This document shows, one piece after another, positions 7,332 to 14,727 of a stretch of DNA of 29,907 nt (position 1 is its first letter; each line of letters begins with the position of its first letter). The translations under genes were made by a program, and so were the position numbers. A model generated the notes under the pieces. That model had not been told where the DNA came from. It saw only the letters and a program-made list of their open reading frames with translations, and ran no database searches. Origin of the DNA: a bacterium (GTDB lineage Bacteria > Bacillota > Clostridia > Oscillospirales > Oscillospiraceae). The stretch covers positions 1 to 29,907 of the forward strand of contig SFQY01000026.1 in assembly GCA_004562395.1 (NCBI GenBank). The letters are read 5' to 3'.

Positions 7332-7381
7332 TTGAATATCCTCCTAAATTAGTGTTCACAGGAATTTCCTGTTTCAAGAAA

Positions 7382-7409
7382 AGTATACCGTATCAGAGGT
7401 TTTTCTCAA
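7382..7409 (-). promoter_or_regulatory. Promoter of the GNB/LNB uptake operon
   Basis: On the minus strand, TTGAGA (7409-7404), a 16-base spacer and TATACT (7387-7382) form a good sigma-A-type promoter about 50 bases upstream of the binding-protein start codon. Confidence 0.65.
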
Positions 7410-7418
7410 GCGGATAAT

Positions 7419-7449
7419 TGTTACTTATTTTAGAGATATTGCTGTTACT
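7419..7449 (-). promoter_or_regulatory. Candidate AraC-family operator (direct repeats)
   Basis: The minus strand carries two direct copies of AGTAACA (7449-7443 and 7425-7419), 24 bases apart, ending about 10 bases upstream of the -35 box of the operon promoter. AraC-type activators bind such direct repeats next to the -35 region, and an AraC-type gene is divergent here. The assignment is inferred from position and repeat form only. Confidence 0.45.
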
Positions 7450-7563
7450 AAAATTTTCGTCGAAACGCTTAAAATGAGCGGATTTCTTTTGTGCATTTCA
7501 ACAGTTTCGGATTTTTGCCGGATTTTTTGTTGTTTTTATACAGAACAAATCGGCGGTTATTTG

Positions 7564-7592
7564 TTGCAATTAAACAGAAAACGCAATATAAT
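7564..7592 (+). promoter_or_regulatory. Promoter of the AraC-type regulator
   Basis: TTGCAA at 7564-7569, a 17-base spacer and TATAAT at 7587-7592 lie about 40 bases before the regulator start codon, in a very AT-rich stretch. Confidence 0.6.
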
Positions 7593-7632
7593 AAAAGCAA
7601 ATACAATATTTCTAAAATGGAGGAGACACTTC

Positions 7633-8475
7633 ATGAGTAATCGGCGATATGCGCTGGAGCCTTCCGGAGAAAAAGATATCCGCAATACGGCAAAACTTCT
7701 GTATGTCAGCAGCGCAAAATATGGCGGCGACTGGCATTCCACTCCCCATGCCCACCATTACGCGGAGCTGTTCTACATCGTTGCTGGGGACGGTCAGTTT
7801 CAGATTGAGGAGAATCTCTATCCGGTAAAAGCCAACCAGCTGGTGGTGGTAAACCCCAATGTAATTCACACGGAGGTCAGTTATGAAGCCCATCCGCTGG
7901 AATATATCGTTCTCGGAATTGAGGGAATGGAACTTTCCACATCCACAGAGCAGGCAAACCGCTATCAGATTCTGGATTACCAGGGAACTGGGGATGTGCT
8001 GACCTGTTTGAGAAACATTCTGCTGGAAACGCAGTCGGCTCAAGCGGGCTACAAAACCATCTGTCAGGCCTATATGGAGATTCTGATTCTCCGTCTCATG
8101 CGCAGCGCCAGCTTTACTATCAGCGCCTCTCCTCCCCCGACCAGCCACCAATGCGCCGCAATTCGCCACTATATTGATACCCATTACAAGGAACCATTGA
8201 GTCTGGACGATCTGGCAAGAGAAACCCACATCAACAAATTCTATCTGGCCCACGCATTCAAAGAAGAATACGGCGTATCCCCAATCAATTACTTGTTATC
8301 CCGGCGCATTCAGGAAAGCCGTTATCTTCTCCGTGAAACAAATATGTCCATGTCCCAGATCGCCCGGGTTCTGGGCTTCTCATCCGCCAGCTATTTCTCC
8401 CAGAGTTTCCGCCGGGCCGAAGGCATCTCGCCCATTGAATACCGAAAGATACAATCCGGCAGCGCTGATTCCTGA
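7633..8475 (+). CDS. AraC-family transcriptional regulator
   Basis: A 280-residue regulator with an N-terminal cupin-type sensor domain (about residues 20-110; HSTPHAHHYAELFYIVAGDGQFQIEE is the metal-free cupin strand pattern) and a C-terminal double helix-turn-helix (about 178-276), including LDDLARETHINKFYLAHAFKEEYGVSP and the conserved closing segment IARVLGFSSASYFSQSFRRAEGISPIEYR. The start at 7633 follows GGAGGAG; an upstream extension to 7474 would run through the promoter and is rejected. It is divergent from the galacto-N-biose/lacto-N-biose operon and most likely activates it in response to the sugar, through the direct repeats near 7419-7449. The ligand is inferred. Confidence 0.93.
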   Translation: MSNRRYALEPSGEKDIRNTAKLLYVSSAKYGGDWHSTPHAHHYAELFYIVAGDGQFQIEENLYPVKANQLVVVNPNVIHTEVSYEAHPLEYIVLGIEGMELSTSTEQANRYQILDYQGTGDVLTCLRNILLETQSAQAGYKTICQAYMEILILRLMRSASFTISASPPPTSHQCAAIRHYIDTHYKEPLSLDDLARETHINKFYLAHAFKEEYGVSPINYLLSRRIQESRYLLRETNMSMSQIARVLGFSSASYFSQSFRRAEGISPIEYRKIQSGSADS

Positions 8476-8500
8476 TGGTGCTTCTTGTAACAGCAAAGTT

Positions 8501-8595
8501 AACGCCTACCAATCATAACCGATATGATTGGTGGGCGTTCGTACTGGTTGACCAAAGTAATATGCCTCGACTCCAAGTATGGGTCGAGGCATATT
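8501..8595. other. Two adjacent long hairpins after the AraC gene
   Basis: The first hairpin (8501-8539) has a 16-bp stem with one G-T pair and a 7-base loop. The second (8559-8595) has a perfect 13-bp stem, AATATGCCTCGAC and its complement, with an 11-base loop. A smaller one (CTGAGAA/TTCTCAG) follows near 8611-8632. They lie just after the AraC stop and probably terminate or protect its transcript, although no long T run follows. Another 11-bp stem, CCCTTCCATGG at 8731-8741 with its complement at 8760-8770, lies downstream. No gene could be supported between 8476 and 8906. Confidence 0.5.
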
Positions 8596-8832
8596 GTATA
8601 AACTGCTATTCTGAGAAATTCAAACTTCTCAGGGCTGTTAAAATGTGGTTCTCCTCTACCCGCTCACACATGAGCCAGCAGCGCCGTACAGCAGGGCGTT
8701 TTTTTCACTTGTTCAGGCACACAAAACGCCCCCTTCCATGGATAATCACGGGTATTATACCATGGAAGGGTAGCTGCGTCGATAGAAAACAGATGATTTT
8801 TCCAAAAAATATGGCGCCCCCTTCCAAAACGG

Positions 8833-8876
8833 AAACCCCCGGAACATTCTCCAGTAAGAGGCGGATGTTCCGGGGG
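8833..8876 (-). terminator. Terminator of the MATE fragment
   Basis: A perfect 12-bp stem (CCCCCGGAACAT at 8836-8847, complement at 8865-8876) with a 17-base loop is followed on the minus strand by TTTCCGTTTT. It lies 30 bases past the stop of the MATE reading frame and is in the right orientation for it. Confidence 0.6.
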
Positions 8877-8906
8877 GCTTATCAGCAAAGCAGCCCTTGG
8901 GCGGGG

Positions 8907-9600
8907 TCATTTCTGTTTTGGTTTTCTCCAGCGGAGGAAGAAATAGGTCAGCTCAATGATGCAGCAGGTGGTCCAGCCCACGGGGTAGCCGAAGCCCACC
9001 AGGAACGGGGTATTCGCGATGAAGTGGGTCACCACAAACAGGTAGATCTGCCGGATTCCGACGAAGGCCAGCAGCATGATCACCATCGGTCCCCGGGAGT
9101 CGCCCCGGCCCCGGAGCGCGCCGGCCAGCACGTGGTTCACGCAGTTGAACAGCAGGAAGAAGCAGTTGGCCCGGATAAAAAGCACGCCATAGGCGATCAC
9201 CGACTCGTCCGGAGAGAACAGCCCCACCGCCTGGGCGGCAAACAGGCACAGCAGCGCCACAATGACCGCGGTCACTCCTACGGACATGCTCACCGTGACC
9301 ACAGTCCCCTTATCGGCCCGGGACTCCTTTCCGGCGCCGATATTCTGGCTGACAAAGGTGGTGGCGGCCATGGCCATGCTCTGCATGGGCAGCATGACGA
9401 ACTGGTCCAGCTTGTTATAGCAGCTCCAGCCCGCCATACAGCCGGAACCGAAGAAATTGATATAGGACTGGACAAATACGTTGGAAAACGCCGTGATGAC
9501 GGACTGGATCCCCGCCGGCAGGCCCACCGCGAAGATCCTGCCAAGGATCGCACGGTCGATTTTCAGATCCTTCCAGGTCAGCCGGTAGATATCCGTTGAA
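8907..9600 (-). pseudogene. MATE-family efflux transporter, C-terminal half only
   Basis: About 230 codons encode the C-terminal half of a MATE (multidrug and toxin extrusion) transporter. Recognisable parts include GLPAGIQSVITAFSNVFVQSYINFFGS, MAMAATTFVSQNIGAGKE (the repeat-2 motif of the family), FIRANCFFLLFNCVNHVLAGALRGRGDSRGPM and a final helix before WRKPKQK. The usual length is about 450 residues. Upstream of about 9600 the frame stays open but the sequence is no longer MATE-like: it runs antisense through the promoter and start of the plus-strand SDR gene. No start codon with a binding site is visible at the junction. The first half was therefore lost in a rearrangement that placed the SDR gene here. 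The exact 5' edge is approximate. Confidence 0.82.
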
Positions 9601-9642
9601 CTAAAAAACTGGCCAGAATTTCCATTCCGGCGGAAGCCTGTC

Positions 9643-9671
9643 TTGCAATGCAGGCAAAAAAGTGATATGCT
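9643..9671 (+). promoter_or_regulatory. Candidate promoter of the SDR gene
   Basis: TTGCAA at 9643-9648, a 17-base spacer and TATGCT at 9666-9671 lie about 140 bases before the SDR start codon and just inside the breakpoint that truncates the MATE gene. The leader between them is very GC-rich. Confidence 0.4.
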
Positions 9672-9810
9672 TGTTAACAGAATTGGGAAGCCTGCGCTTC
9701 CCCGCGGGCAGGGGCCCTGACGCCCCCGCGTCCGGAGCCTCCGGAGGGCTGCCGATTCCGGGGCGCCGGGACAACCGACCGTAAACCCACACACCAGAAA
9801 GGAGATTTCC

Positions 9811-10665
9811 ATGGGCAAAAATGTAATCGAAACCGATCTGACCGGCAAGGTGGCCGTAGTCACCGGCGCCAGCGGCACCCTGTGTTCCGTGTTCTGCATC
9901 GCCCTTGCCAACGCCGGGGCCAAGGTGGCCCTGCTGGGCAGAAACCTGGGCAAGCTCAACGAGCTGGCGGCAAAAATCGAGGCTGAGGGCGGTGTCGCCA
10001 AGGGCTACGCCTGCAACGTGCTGAGCAAGGACAACTGCATCGCCGTGGCGGAGCAGGTCCAGGAGGACCTGGGTCCCTGCGACATCCTCATCAACGGCGC
10101 CGGCGGCAACAACACCCGGGCCAACACCGACAAGGAATTCTTTGAAATGCCTGACCTGGACAACGACACCGTCACCTTCTTCGACCTGGACGAAAACAGC
10201 GTCCAGAACGTGTTCAACCTGAACTGGGTCGGTACCCTGCTGCCCACCCAGGCCTTTGCCCGGCAGATGGTGGGCCGGGAGGGCTGCAACATTCTGAACA
10301 TCTCCAGCATGAACGCCTACACCCCCCTGACCAAGATCCCCGCCTACTCCGCCTCCAAGGCCGCCGTCACCAACTTCACCCAGTGGCTGGCCGTCCACTT
10401 CTCCAAGGTGGGCATCCGTGTCAACGCCATTGCCCCCGGCTTCTTTGCCGCGGAGCAGAACGCCAAGCTGCTGTTCAACGACGACGGCACCCCCACGGAA
10501 CGGACGAAAAAGATCCTGACCTCCACCCCCATGGGCCGCTTCGGCGACAGCCAGAAGGACCTGGTAGGCTCCGTCCTGTTCCTGCTGAACAACGACGCCG
10601 CCGGCTTCATCACCGGCATCACCCTGCCCATCGACGGCGGCTTCTCCGCCTATTCCGGCGTATAA
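9811..10665 (+). CDS. SDR-family oxidoreductase, D-mannonate oxidoreductase-like
   Basis: A 284-residue short-chain dehydrogenase. It has the nucleotide-binding segment VAVVTGASGTLCS (residues 14-26), NGAGG near 95-99, catalytic Ser165/166, and Tyr179-x-x-x-Lys183 in YSASK. The form TG-x-x-G-x-LCS and the acidic insertion around residues 108-130 resemble the SDR enzymes annotated as D-mannonate oxidoreductase / fructuronate reductase in Clostridia, which interconvert D-fructuronate and D-mannonate in hexuronate breakdown. No uxuA or other hexuronate gene is adjacent, so the substrate is uncertain. The start follows AAAGGAGA. The gene is expressed away from the truncated MATE gene and is followed by a repeat element. 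Confidence 0.88.
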   Translation: MGKNVIETDLTGKVAVVTGASGTLCSVFCIALANAGAKVALLGRNLGKLNELAAKIEAEGGVAKGYACNVLSKDNCIAVAEQVQEDLGPCDILINGAGGNNTRANTDKEFFEMPDLDNDTVTFFDLDENSVQNVFNLNWVGTLLPTQAFARQMVGREGCNILNISSMNAYTPLTKIPAYSASKAAVTNFTQWLAVHFSKVGIRVNAIAPGFFAAEQNAKLLFNDDGTPTERTKKILTSTPMGRFGDSQKDLVGSVLFLLNNDAAGFITGITLPIDGGFSAYSGV

Positions 10666-10680
10666 AACGGATATTCATTC

Positions 10681-10981
10681 AAAAATTGGAATTTGTGGGG
10701 ATTCCGTCCGCACAATACCTTCCCCCGGGGGGAAGGTGCCCCAGTGCGCACACTGGGGCGGATGAGGAACGGCGACATGTTCCGAATCTGTATGCATTTC
10801 GTTAAAAAGGTACATTGGGAAAGGTTATCCCGTTTGAATGGACCACATTGCGAATGGTAAGGCATCGCCATTCCTCATCCACCGCTTCGCGGTCCCCCTT
10901 CCCCCCGGGGGAAGGCATTATGCGGTACTCATCCTTACAAACACCAATTTATCGGACAACTGAGGAAAACCGATATACACA
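10681..10981 (+). repeat. Palindromic hairpin repeat, family A, copy 1
   Basis: About 300 bases that match copy 3 (29487-29817) in reverse orientation almost end to end. Each arm holds the palindrome CCTTCCCCCGGGGGGAAGG, a variable hairpin, the tag GGATGAGGAAYGGCGA and, in the centre, TATGCATTTCGTTAAAAAGG. In the left arm the variable hairpin is the CCCCAGTG-CGCA-CACTGGGG type; in the right arm (reverse strand) it is GACCGCGAAGCGGT. The outer right end is AAAACCGATATACACAT. No coding capacity is evident. It lies just after the SDR stop and may help terminate that transcript. Confidence 0.85.
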
Positions 10982-11024
10982 TTCTTTTAAATCGTTTATC
11001 TGGATTTACGGCGCGGAAAAACGG

Positions 11025-11209
11025 AAAGAGGTTGTCTCACTAAGAAAGTGTTTCGTTAAATTGCACAGAAGGAAAGAAAAAACTGTCATTCCGAGCCAGT
11101 GCGCACACTGGCGTGGGAATCCGTTCTCCTTAAAAATGCCAGTAATCTGAACATTTCAAGGGGGATACGTTTCATTTGTGTACTTTTACTTTAGTGAGAC
11201 AGCCCCTTT
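11025..11209. mobile_element. MITE-like element with IS-type ends
   Basis: About 185 bases bounded by 19-base inverted ends that match at 17 positions (left AAAGAGGTTGTCTCACTAA, right complement AAAGGGGCTGTCTCACTAA). The GGCTGTCTCA end is typical of IS1182-like transposons, so this is probably a non-autonomous derivative. No transposase is present. Inside, near 11090-11130, is a hairpin unit of family B (TGTCATTCCGA ... GTGGGAATCCG) with the core CCAGTG-CGCA-CACTGG. With the family A copy it fills the gap between the SDR gene and trkH; nothing else is visible there. Confidence 0.6.
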
Positions 11210-11272
11210 GGTTTGTTTTACGGGTTCTTTTCCCGATCGGTTCGATTCCGGCGTCGGGGGAAAGGGCGGCAT

Positions 11273-12721
11273 TTACCGGCGCTTCCAGGTGTCTCTGGAG
11301 AACAGCACCAGGATGGGGAAGATCTCCAGGCGGCCGGCCAGCATGGCCCAGCAGAGGACCAGCTTGCTCAGGGAGCCGAATTGGCTGAAATTGCAGGTGG
11401 GGCCCACCGCCTCCAGGCCGGGGCCGATGTTGTTGAAGGTACACAGCACCGCGGAAAAATTGGTCCCCGCGGAGAAGCCGTCCAGGGAGATGATGGCAAA
11501 CACGGCGAAGAGGATGACCACATAGGCCGCCAGGTACGCGTTGGTATTGTCCAGGACCTTCTGCTCCACGGGTCTGCCGTTGCTGCGGACCAGCTCCACC
11601 TTCCGGGGCTGGAGCATCTGACGGATGTTCCGGCGCAGACCTTTCAGCAGCAGAAGCACCCGGGCCACCTTCAATCCGCCGCCGGTGGAGCCGGCGCAGG
11701 CGCCCACCACCATCAGGCACAGCAGAATGGTCTTTGAAAAGCTGGGCCACAGGTCAAAATCCGTGGTGGCGAAGCCGGTGGTGGTGATGATGCTGCTGAC
11801 CTGGAAGGCCGCGTGGCGGAGAGTCTCTCCCAGACTGTCGTAGAGGCCCCGGATGTTCAGGGTGATCAGCAGGATGCTGCCGAGAATGATGCCGATATAC
11901 CAGCGCAGCTCCTCATCCCGGAAAACGCTCTTCCACTGCCGGACCAGCAGCAGGAAGTAGCAGCTGAAGTTCACGCCGAAAAGGATCATGAACACGGTGG
12001 TCACATTCTGCAGATAGGGGCTGTAGCCAGCCAGAGAGTCGTTTTTCACACCGAAGCCGCCGGTGCCCGCGGTGCCGAAGGCGGTACACACCGCCTCAAA
12101 CAGGGGCATTCCTCCCAGGGCCAGGAACAGGATGTTCAGCACCGTCAGGCCCACGTAGATCATGTAGAGGATGGAGGCAGTCTTGCGCATCTTGGGCACC
12201 AGCTTGCCCACGTCGGGACCGGGGCTTTCCGCCCGGAGCAGGTGCATGGTGAAGCCCTGTCCCTTCTCTCCGGTGAAGGCCAGCAGGAACACCAGCACAC
12301 CCATACCGCCCACCCAGTGGCTGAAGCTGCGCCAGTACAGGATGCCCTTGCTCAGGGCCTCCACGCTGGGGACGATGGAGGCGCCGGTGGTGGTAAAGCC
12401 GGAGACGATCTCAAACAGGCAGTCTATATAGCCGGGGATCTCCCGGGAGATGTAAAAGGGCAGACAGCCCACCAGGCTCAGCACGATCCAGCTGATGCCC
12501 ACGCAGACCAGGCCCTCCCGGGCGTGGAAGGCGCTGGGAGCGCCCCGGCAGGCCAGGGACAGCACCACCACAATGGCCAGCAGGATCCCCAAGGTCACCA
12601 GGAATCCCTTCACCGCCATGCCGTCGCCGCAGGACAGGCTGATGATCAGCGCAGGGAGCATAAAGATCCCTTCAAGGGCCAGGATCTGGGCGAGAAACCG
12701 CCCCATCATTTTATAATTCAA
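11273..12721 (-). CDS. trkH: Potassium uptake protein TrkH, membrane channel subunit
   Basis: A 482-residue membrane protein of the TrkH/KtrB family. The four selectivity-filter loops are visible: TTTGASIVPSVEAL (about residues 111-124), GTAGTGGFGVKNDSL, ITTTGFATTDFDLWP and NNIGPGLEAVGP. They form a potassium pathway through the cytoplasmic membrane. The start is read as TTG at 12721 because a full AAGGAGG lies 7 bases upstream; a second possible start is the ATG four codons in. That binding site overlaps the TAA of trkA (TAAGGAGG), so the two genes are coupled and the channel and its gating subunit are made together. Length and ending (SRDTWKRR) are normal. Confidence 0.95.
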   Translation of the reverse strand: MNYKMMGRFLAQILALEGIFMLPALIISLSCGDGMAVKGFLVTLGILLAIVVVLSLACRGAPSAFHAREGLVCVGISWIVLSLVGCLPFYISREIPGYIDCLFEIVSGFTTTGASIVPSVEALSKGILYWRSFSHWVGGMGVLVFLLAFTGEKGQGFTMHLLRAESPGPDVGKLVPKMRKTASILYMIYVGLTVLNILFLALGGMPLFEAVCTAFGTAGTGGFGVKNDSLAGYSPYLQNVTTVFMILFGVNFSCYFLLLVRQWKSVFRDEELRWYIGIILGSILLITLNIRGLYDSLGETLRHAAFQVSSIITTTGFATTDFDLWPSFSKTILLCLMVVGACAGSTGGGLKVARVLLLLKGLRRNIRQMLQPRKVELVRSNGRPVEQKVLDNTNAYLAAYVVILFAVFAIISLDGFSAGTNFSAVLCTFNNIGPGLEAVGPTCNFSQFGSLSKLVLCWAMLAGRLEIFPILVLFSRDTWKRR

Positions 12722-12733
12722 GGGGGCTCCTCC

Positions 12734-14092
12734 TTACGCGAAGATATCATTCAGCTGCCGGATAACCTCCCGGCCATTGGTCACGACCACGACGGTGTCT
12801 CCCTGCTGGAAGGCGGAATCGCCGTTGGCAATCTCCGTGGACGCGCCGTGGGAGATGCTGACCAGCAGCACATTGGGCTTCAGCCTGATCTCCTTCAGAG
12901 GCCTGCCGCAGTTGCGGGTTGTCTCATCGGCCAAAAACTCCATGGCCTCGGCCTGGCCGTCGGCGATGGTGTGGACGGAAATTGCCGCGCCGGTCTGGTT
13001 CTCCATGGCCCGGACATAGCGGACGATGTTGCTGCACACCAGCTCCCGGGGGCACAGGACGCTGCCCAGGGACAGGCTGTCGATGACGCTGCGGTTGCCG
13101 GTGTGGCCCAGCTTGGTGATGACCTGGGGCACGTTCCGGGAGGCGGCGTAGAGGGAGACGATCATATTCAGCTCGTCCAGCCCCGTCAGGGTCACCAGGG
13201 CGTCCGCCTGGGAGACGTGCTCGCTTTCCAGCAGGTCCTGCTCGCTGATGTCGCCGTGGATGATCTCGGCCCCCGGCAGCAGGGCGCACAGCTCCTGACA
13301 CCGGGCGAAGTCCTTTTCGATAATCCGGGCGGAGATCCCGGACTTTTCCAGCCGCTTGGCCAGGTAATAGCTGATTTTTCCGCCGCCGCAGAGGGTGACG
13401 CTGCGGACCCGGCGGGTGAGGATGCCCAGGTTTTTCAGCAGGGTGGTCAGGTTCTGGGAAAGGGCGGTGACAAAGATCCGGTCCCCCTCCCGCAGGACGA
13501 AGTCGCCCTTGGGGGCCGCCGCGCTGCCGTCCCGGAGAACGGCGCAGACCAGCACCTGGCACTTGACGATGGACCGCAGCTCCGCCAGAGCCACGTTGCA
13601 CAGCTTGCTCCCCGCGTCCACCCGCAGCTCCACGATCTCCGTGCGGCCCTTGGCGAAGGTATCCCGCCGCAGGAAGCCCGGGTACTTCAGCAGCCGCTCG
13701 ATCTCCGTGGCGGCCTGGTTCTCGGGGTTGATGACCATGGACAGGCCGAAAATATCCCGCATCCGGTAGATCTGCTCGGTGTATTCCGGATTGCGGATCC
13801 GGGCGATGGTGTGCAGCTTCCGGTTCAGGGCGTGGGCGGTGGTGCAGCACAGCAGATTTACCTCGTCCTGGCTGGTAGCGGCGATCAGCAGCTCCGCGTC
13901 CCGGACCCCGGCCTGAAGCAGCACGTCCATGGAGGCGCAGTTGCCCTGGACGCAGATCACGTCGTAATGCTCCACACTGGACTGCAGCACTCTGGCGTTG
14001 GAATCGATGACGGTAACGTCGTGCCCCTCGGCGGAAAGCTGCCGGGTCAGCATGGAGCCGACCTTGCCGTCTCCCGCGATGATGATGTTCAT
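12734..14092 (-). CDS. trkA: Trk system potassium uptake regulator TrkA
   Basis: A 452-residue peripheral membrane protein with two RCK modules. Each begins with a Rossmann nucleotide site: IIAGDGKVGSMLTRQL (residues 3-18) and VTLCGGGKISYYLAKRL (about 227-243), each followed by a TrkA-C-type domain. It binds NAD(H) or adenine nucleotides and gates TrkH. The start is set at the ATG at 14092, preceded by AGGAGG at 6 bases, rather than the in-frame codon at 14161. It is the first gene of a trkA-trkH operon with a promoter at 14302-14330. No odd features. Confidence 0.96.
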   Translation of the reverse strand: MNIIIAGDGKVGSMLTRQLSAEGHDVTVIDSNARVLQSSVEHYDVICVQGNCASMDVLLQAGVRDAELLIAATSQDEVNLLCCTTAHALNRKLHTIARIRNPEYTEQIYRMRDIFGLSMVINPENQAATEIERLLKYPGFLRRDTFAKGRTEIVELRVDAGSKLCNVALAELRSIVKCQVLVCAVLRDGSAAAPKGDFVLREGDRIFVTALSQNLTTLLKNLGILTRRVRSVTLCGGGKISYYLAKRLEKSGISARIIEKDFARCQELCALLPGAEIIHGDISEQDLLESEHVSQADALVTLTGLDELNMIVSLYAASRNVPQVITKLGHTGNRSVIDSLSLGSVLCPRELVCSNIVRYVRAMENQTGAAISVHTIADGQAEAMEFLADETTRNCGRPLKEIRLKPNVLLVSISHGASTEIANGDSAFQQGDTVVVVTNGREVIRQLNDIFA

Positions 14093-14301
14093 AAGCGCCT
14101 CCTGGATCCCTGTTCCGGTTTTCTTAATGCTTTCTTTATTTCTCCGGAGCCTGAAAAGCACCGCTCCGCCCCGGGATATTCCGGGAAATATCCGGAAAAC
14201 AAGGAAGAATTCCGGTTTTTTCTGATTTTTCTTCGGGCTTCCCCCAGCCTCACTCCGGACCTGACAGCCCGGGACGGGCGGGATCTTTATACCATCTTTA
14301 T

Positions 14302-14330
14302 ACTATAGCAAATCTTTCCCGAAATAACAA
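14302..14330 (-). promoter_or_regulatory. Promoter of trkA-trkH
   Basis: On the minus strand TTGTTA (14330-14325), a 17-base spacer and TATAGT (14307-14302) form a plausible promoter. It leaves a leader of roughly 200 bases before trkA, rich in GC pairs and ending in a T/C-rich tract. No known riboswitch was recognised in that leader. Confidence 0.5.
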
Positions 14331-14398
14331 CCGCTTTTCCCCAAAACCCATGAAAATATCCCCCCGCCCAGGCACAAACCCGGGACAGGGGGGAGAAA

Positions 14399-14707
14399 AG
14401 ATATGAGATATGAGATAATAGATATGAGATTTTGAAAATTTATTATGTGCATATCGGTTTTACCGGCTGATCGATAAATTGGTGTTTGCAGGGATGCCGC
14501 AACGCAATGCCTTCCCCCGGGGGGAAGGTGCCCCAGTGCGCACACTGGGGCGGATGAGGAACGGCGATATGTTCCATATTAGTATGCATTTCGTTAAAAA
14601 AGTACATTCCGGGGGAAGGTATGGTGCGGCACTCGTCCTTACAAACACATTTTAAATACATCCCCGAAGGGGATACCACATCTCATATCTTACATCTCAT
14701 ATCTCTA
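14399..14707. repeat. Palindromic hairpin repeat, family A, copy 2 (internally deleted) with AGAT heptamers
   Basis: The repeat core, 14445-14652, starts ATGTGCATATCGGTTTT and contains CCTTCCCCCGGGGGGAAGG, the CCCCAGTG-CGCA-CACTGGGG hairpin, GGATGAGGAACGGCGA and TATGCATTTCGTTAAAAAAG. It then jumps to GGGGGAAGG of the opposite arm, so about 100 bases of the centre are missing compared with copies 1 and 3. On the left (14399-14433) five tandem heptamers of the form AGATATG/AGATAAT border it; on the right (about 14680-14707) four heptamers stand in inverted orientation. No gene is visible in 14331-14727. Confidence 0.8.
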
Positions 14708-14727
14708 TTCCAGGCCCGGAGCGCTCC

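Noticed and set aside
1724..7352. Long plus-strand frames opposite the glycan operon (about 460-830 codons)
   Set aside because: They are in register with the real minus-strand genes and their translations show no protein family; the sense genes have clear homology, signal peptides and binding sites.
8664..8888. A 74-codon minus-strand frame in the hairpin-rich gap
   Set aside because: It crosses two hairpins including the terminator of the MATE fragment, has no good ribosome binding site and shows no family features.
9600..10001. N-terminal extension of the MATE frame
   Set aside because: The residues are antisense to the SDR gene and its promoter and do not look like MATE helices; the gene is truncated near 9600.
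11813..14308. An 831-codon plus-strand frame across trkH and trkA
   Set aside because: Same shadow effect; its translation is a low-complexity Gln/Gly/Asp/His-rich string and it spans two genuine genes.
14399..14433. The AGAT heptamer array as a CRISPR or origin iteron array
   Set aside because: The units are contiguous 7-mers with no spacers, and no cas, dnaA or rep gene is nearby; they occur at the edges of the repeat element.
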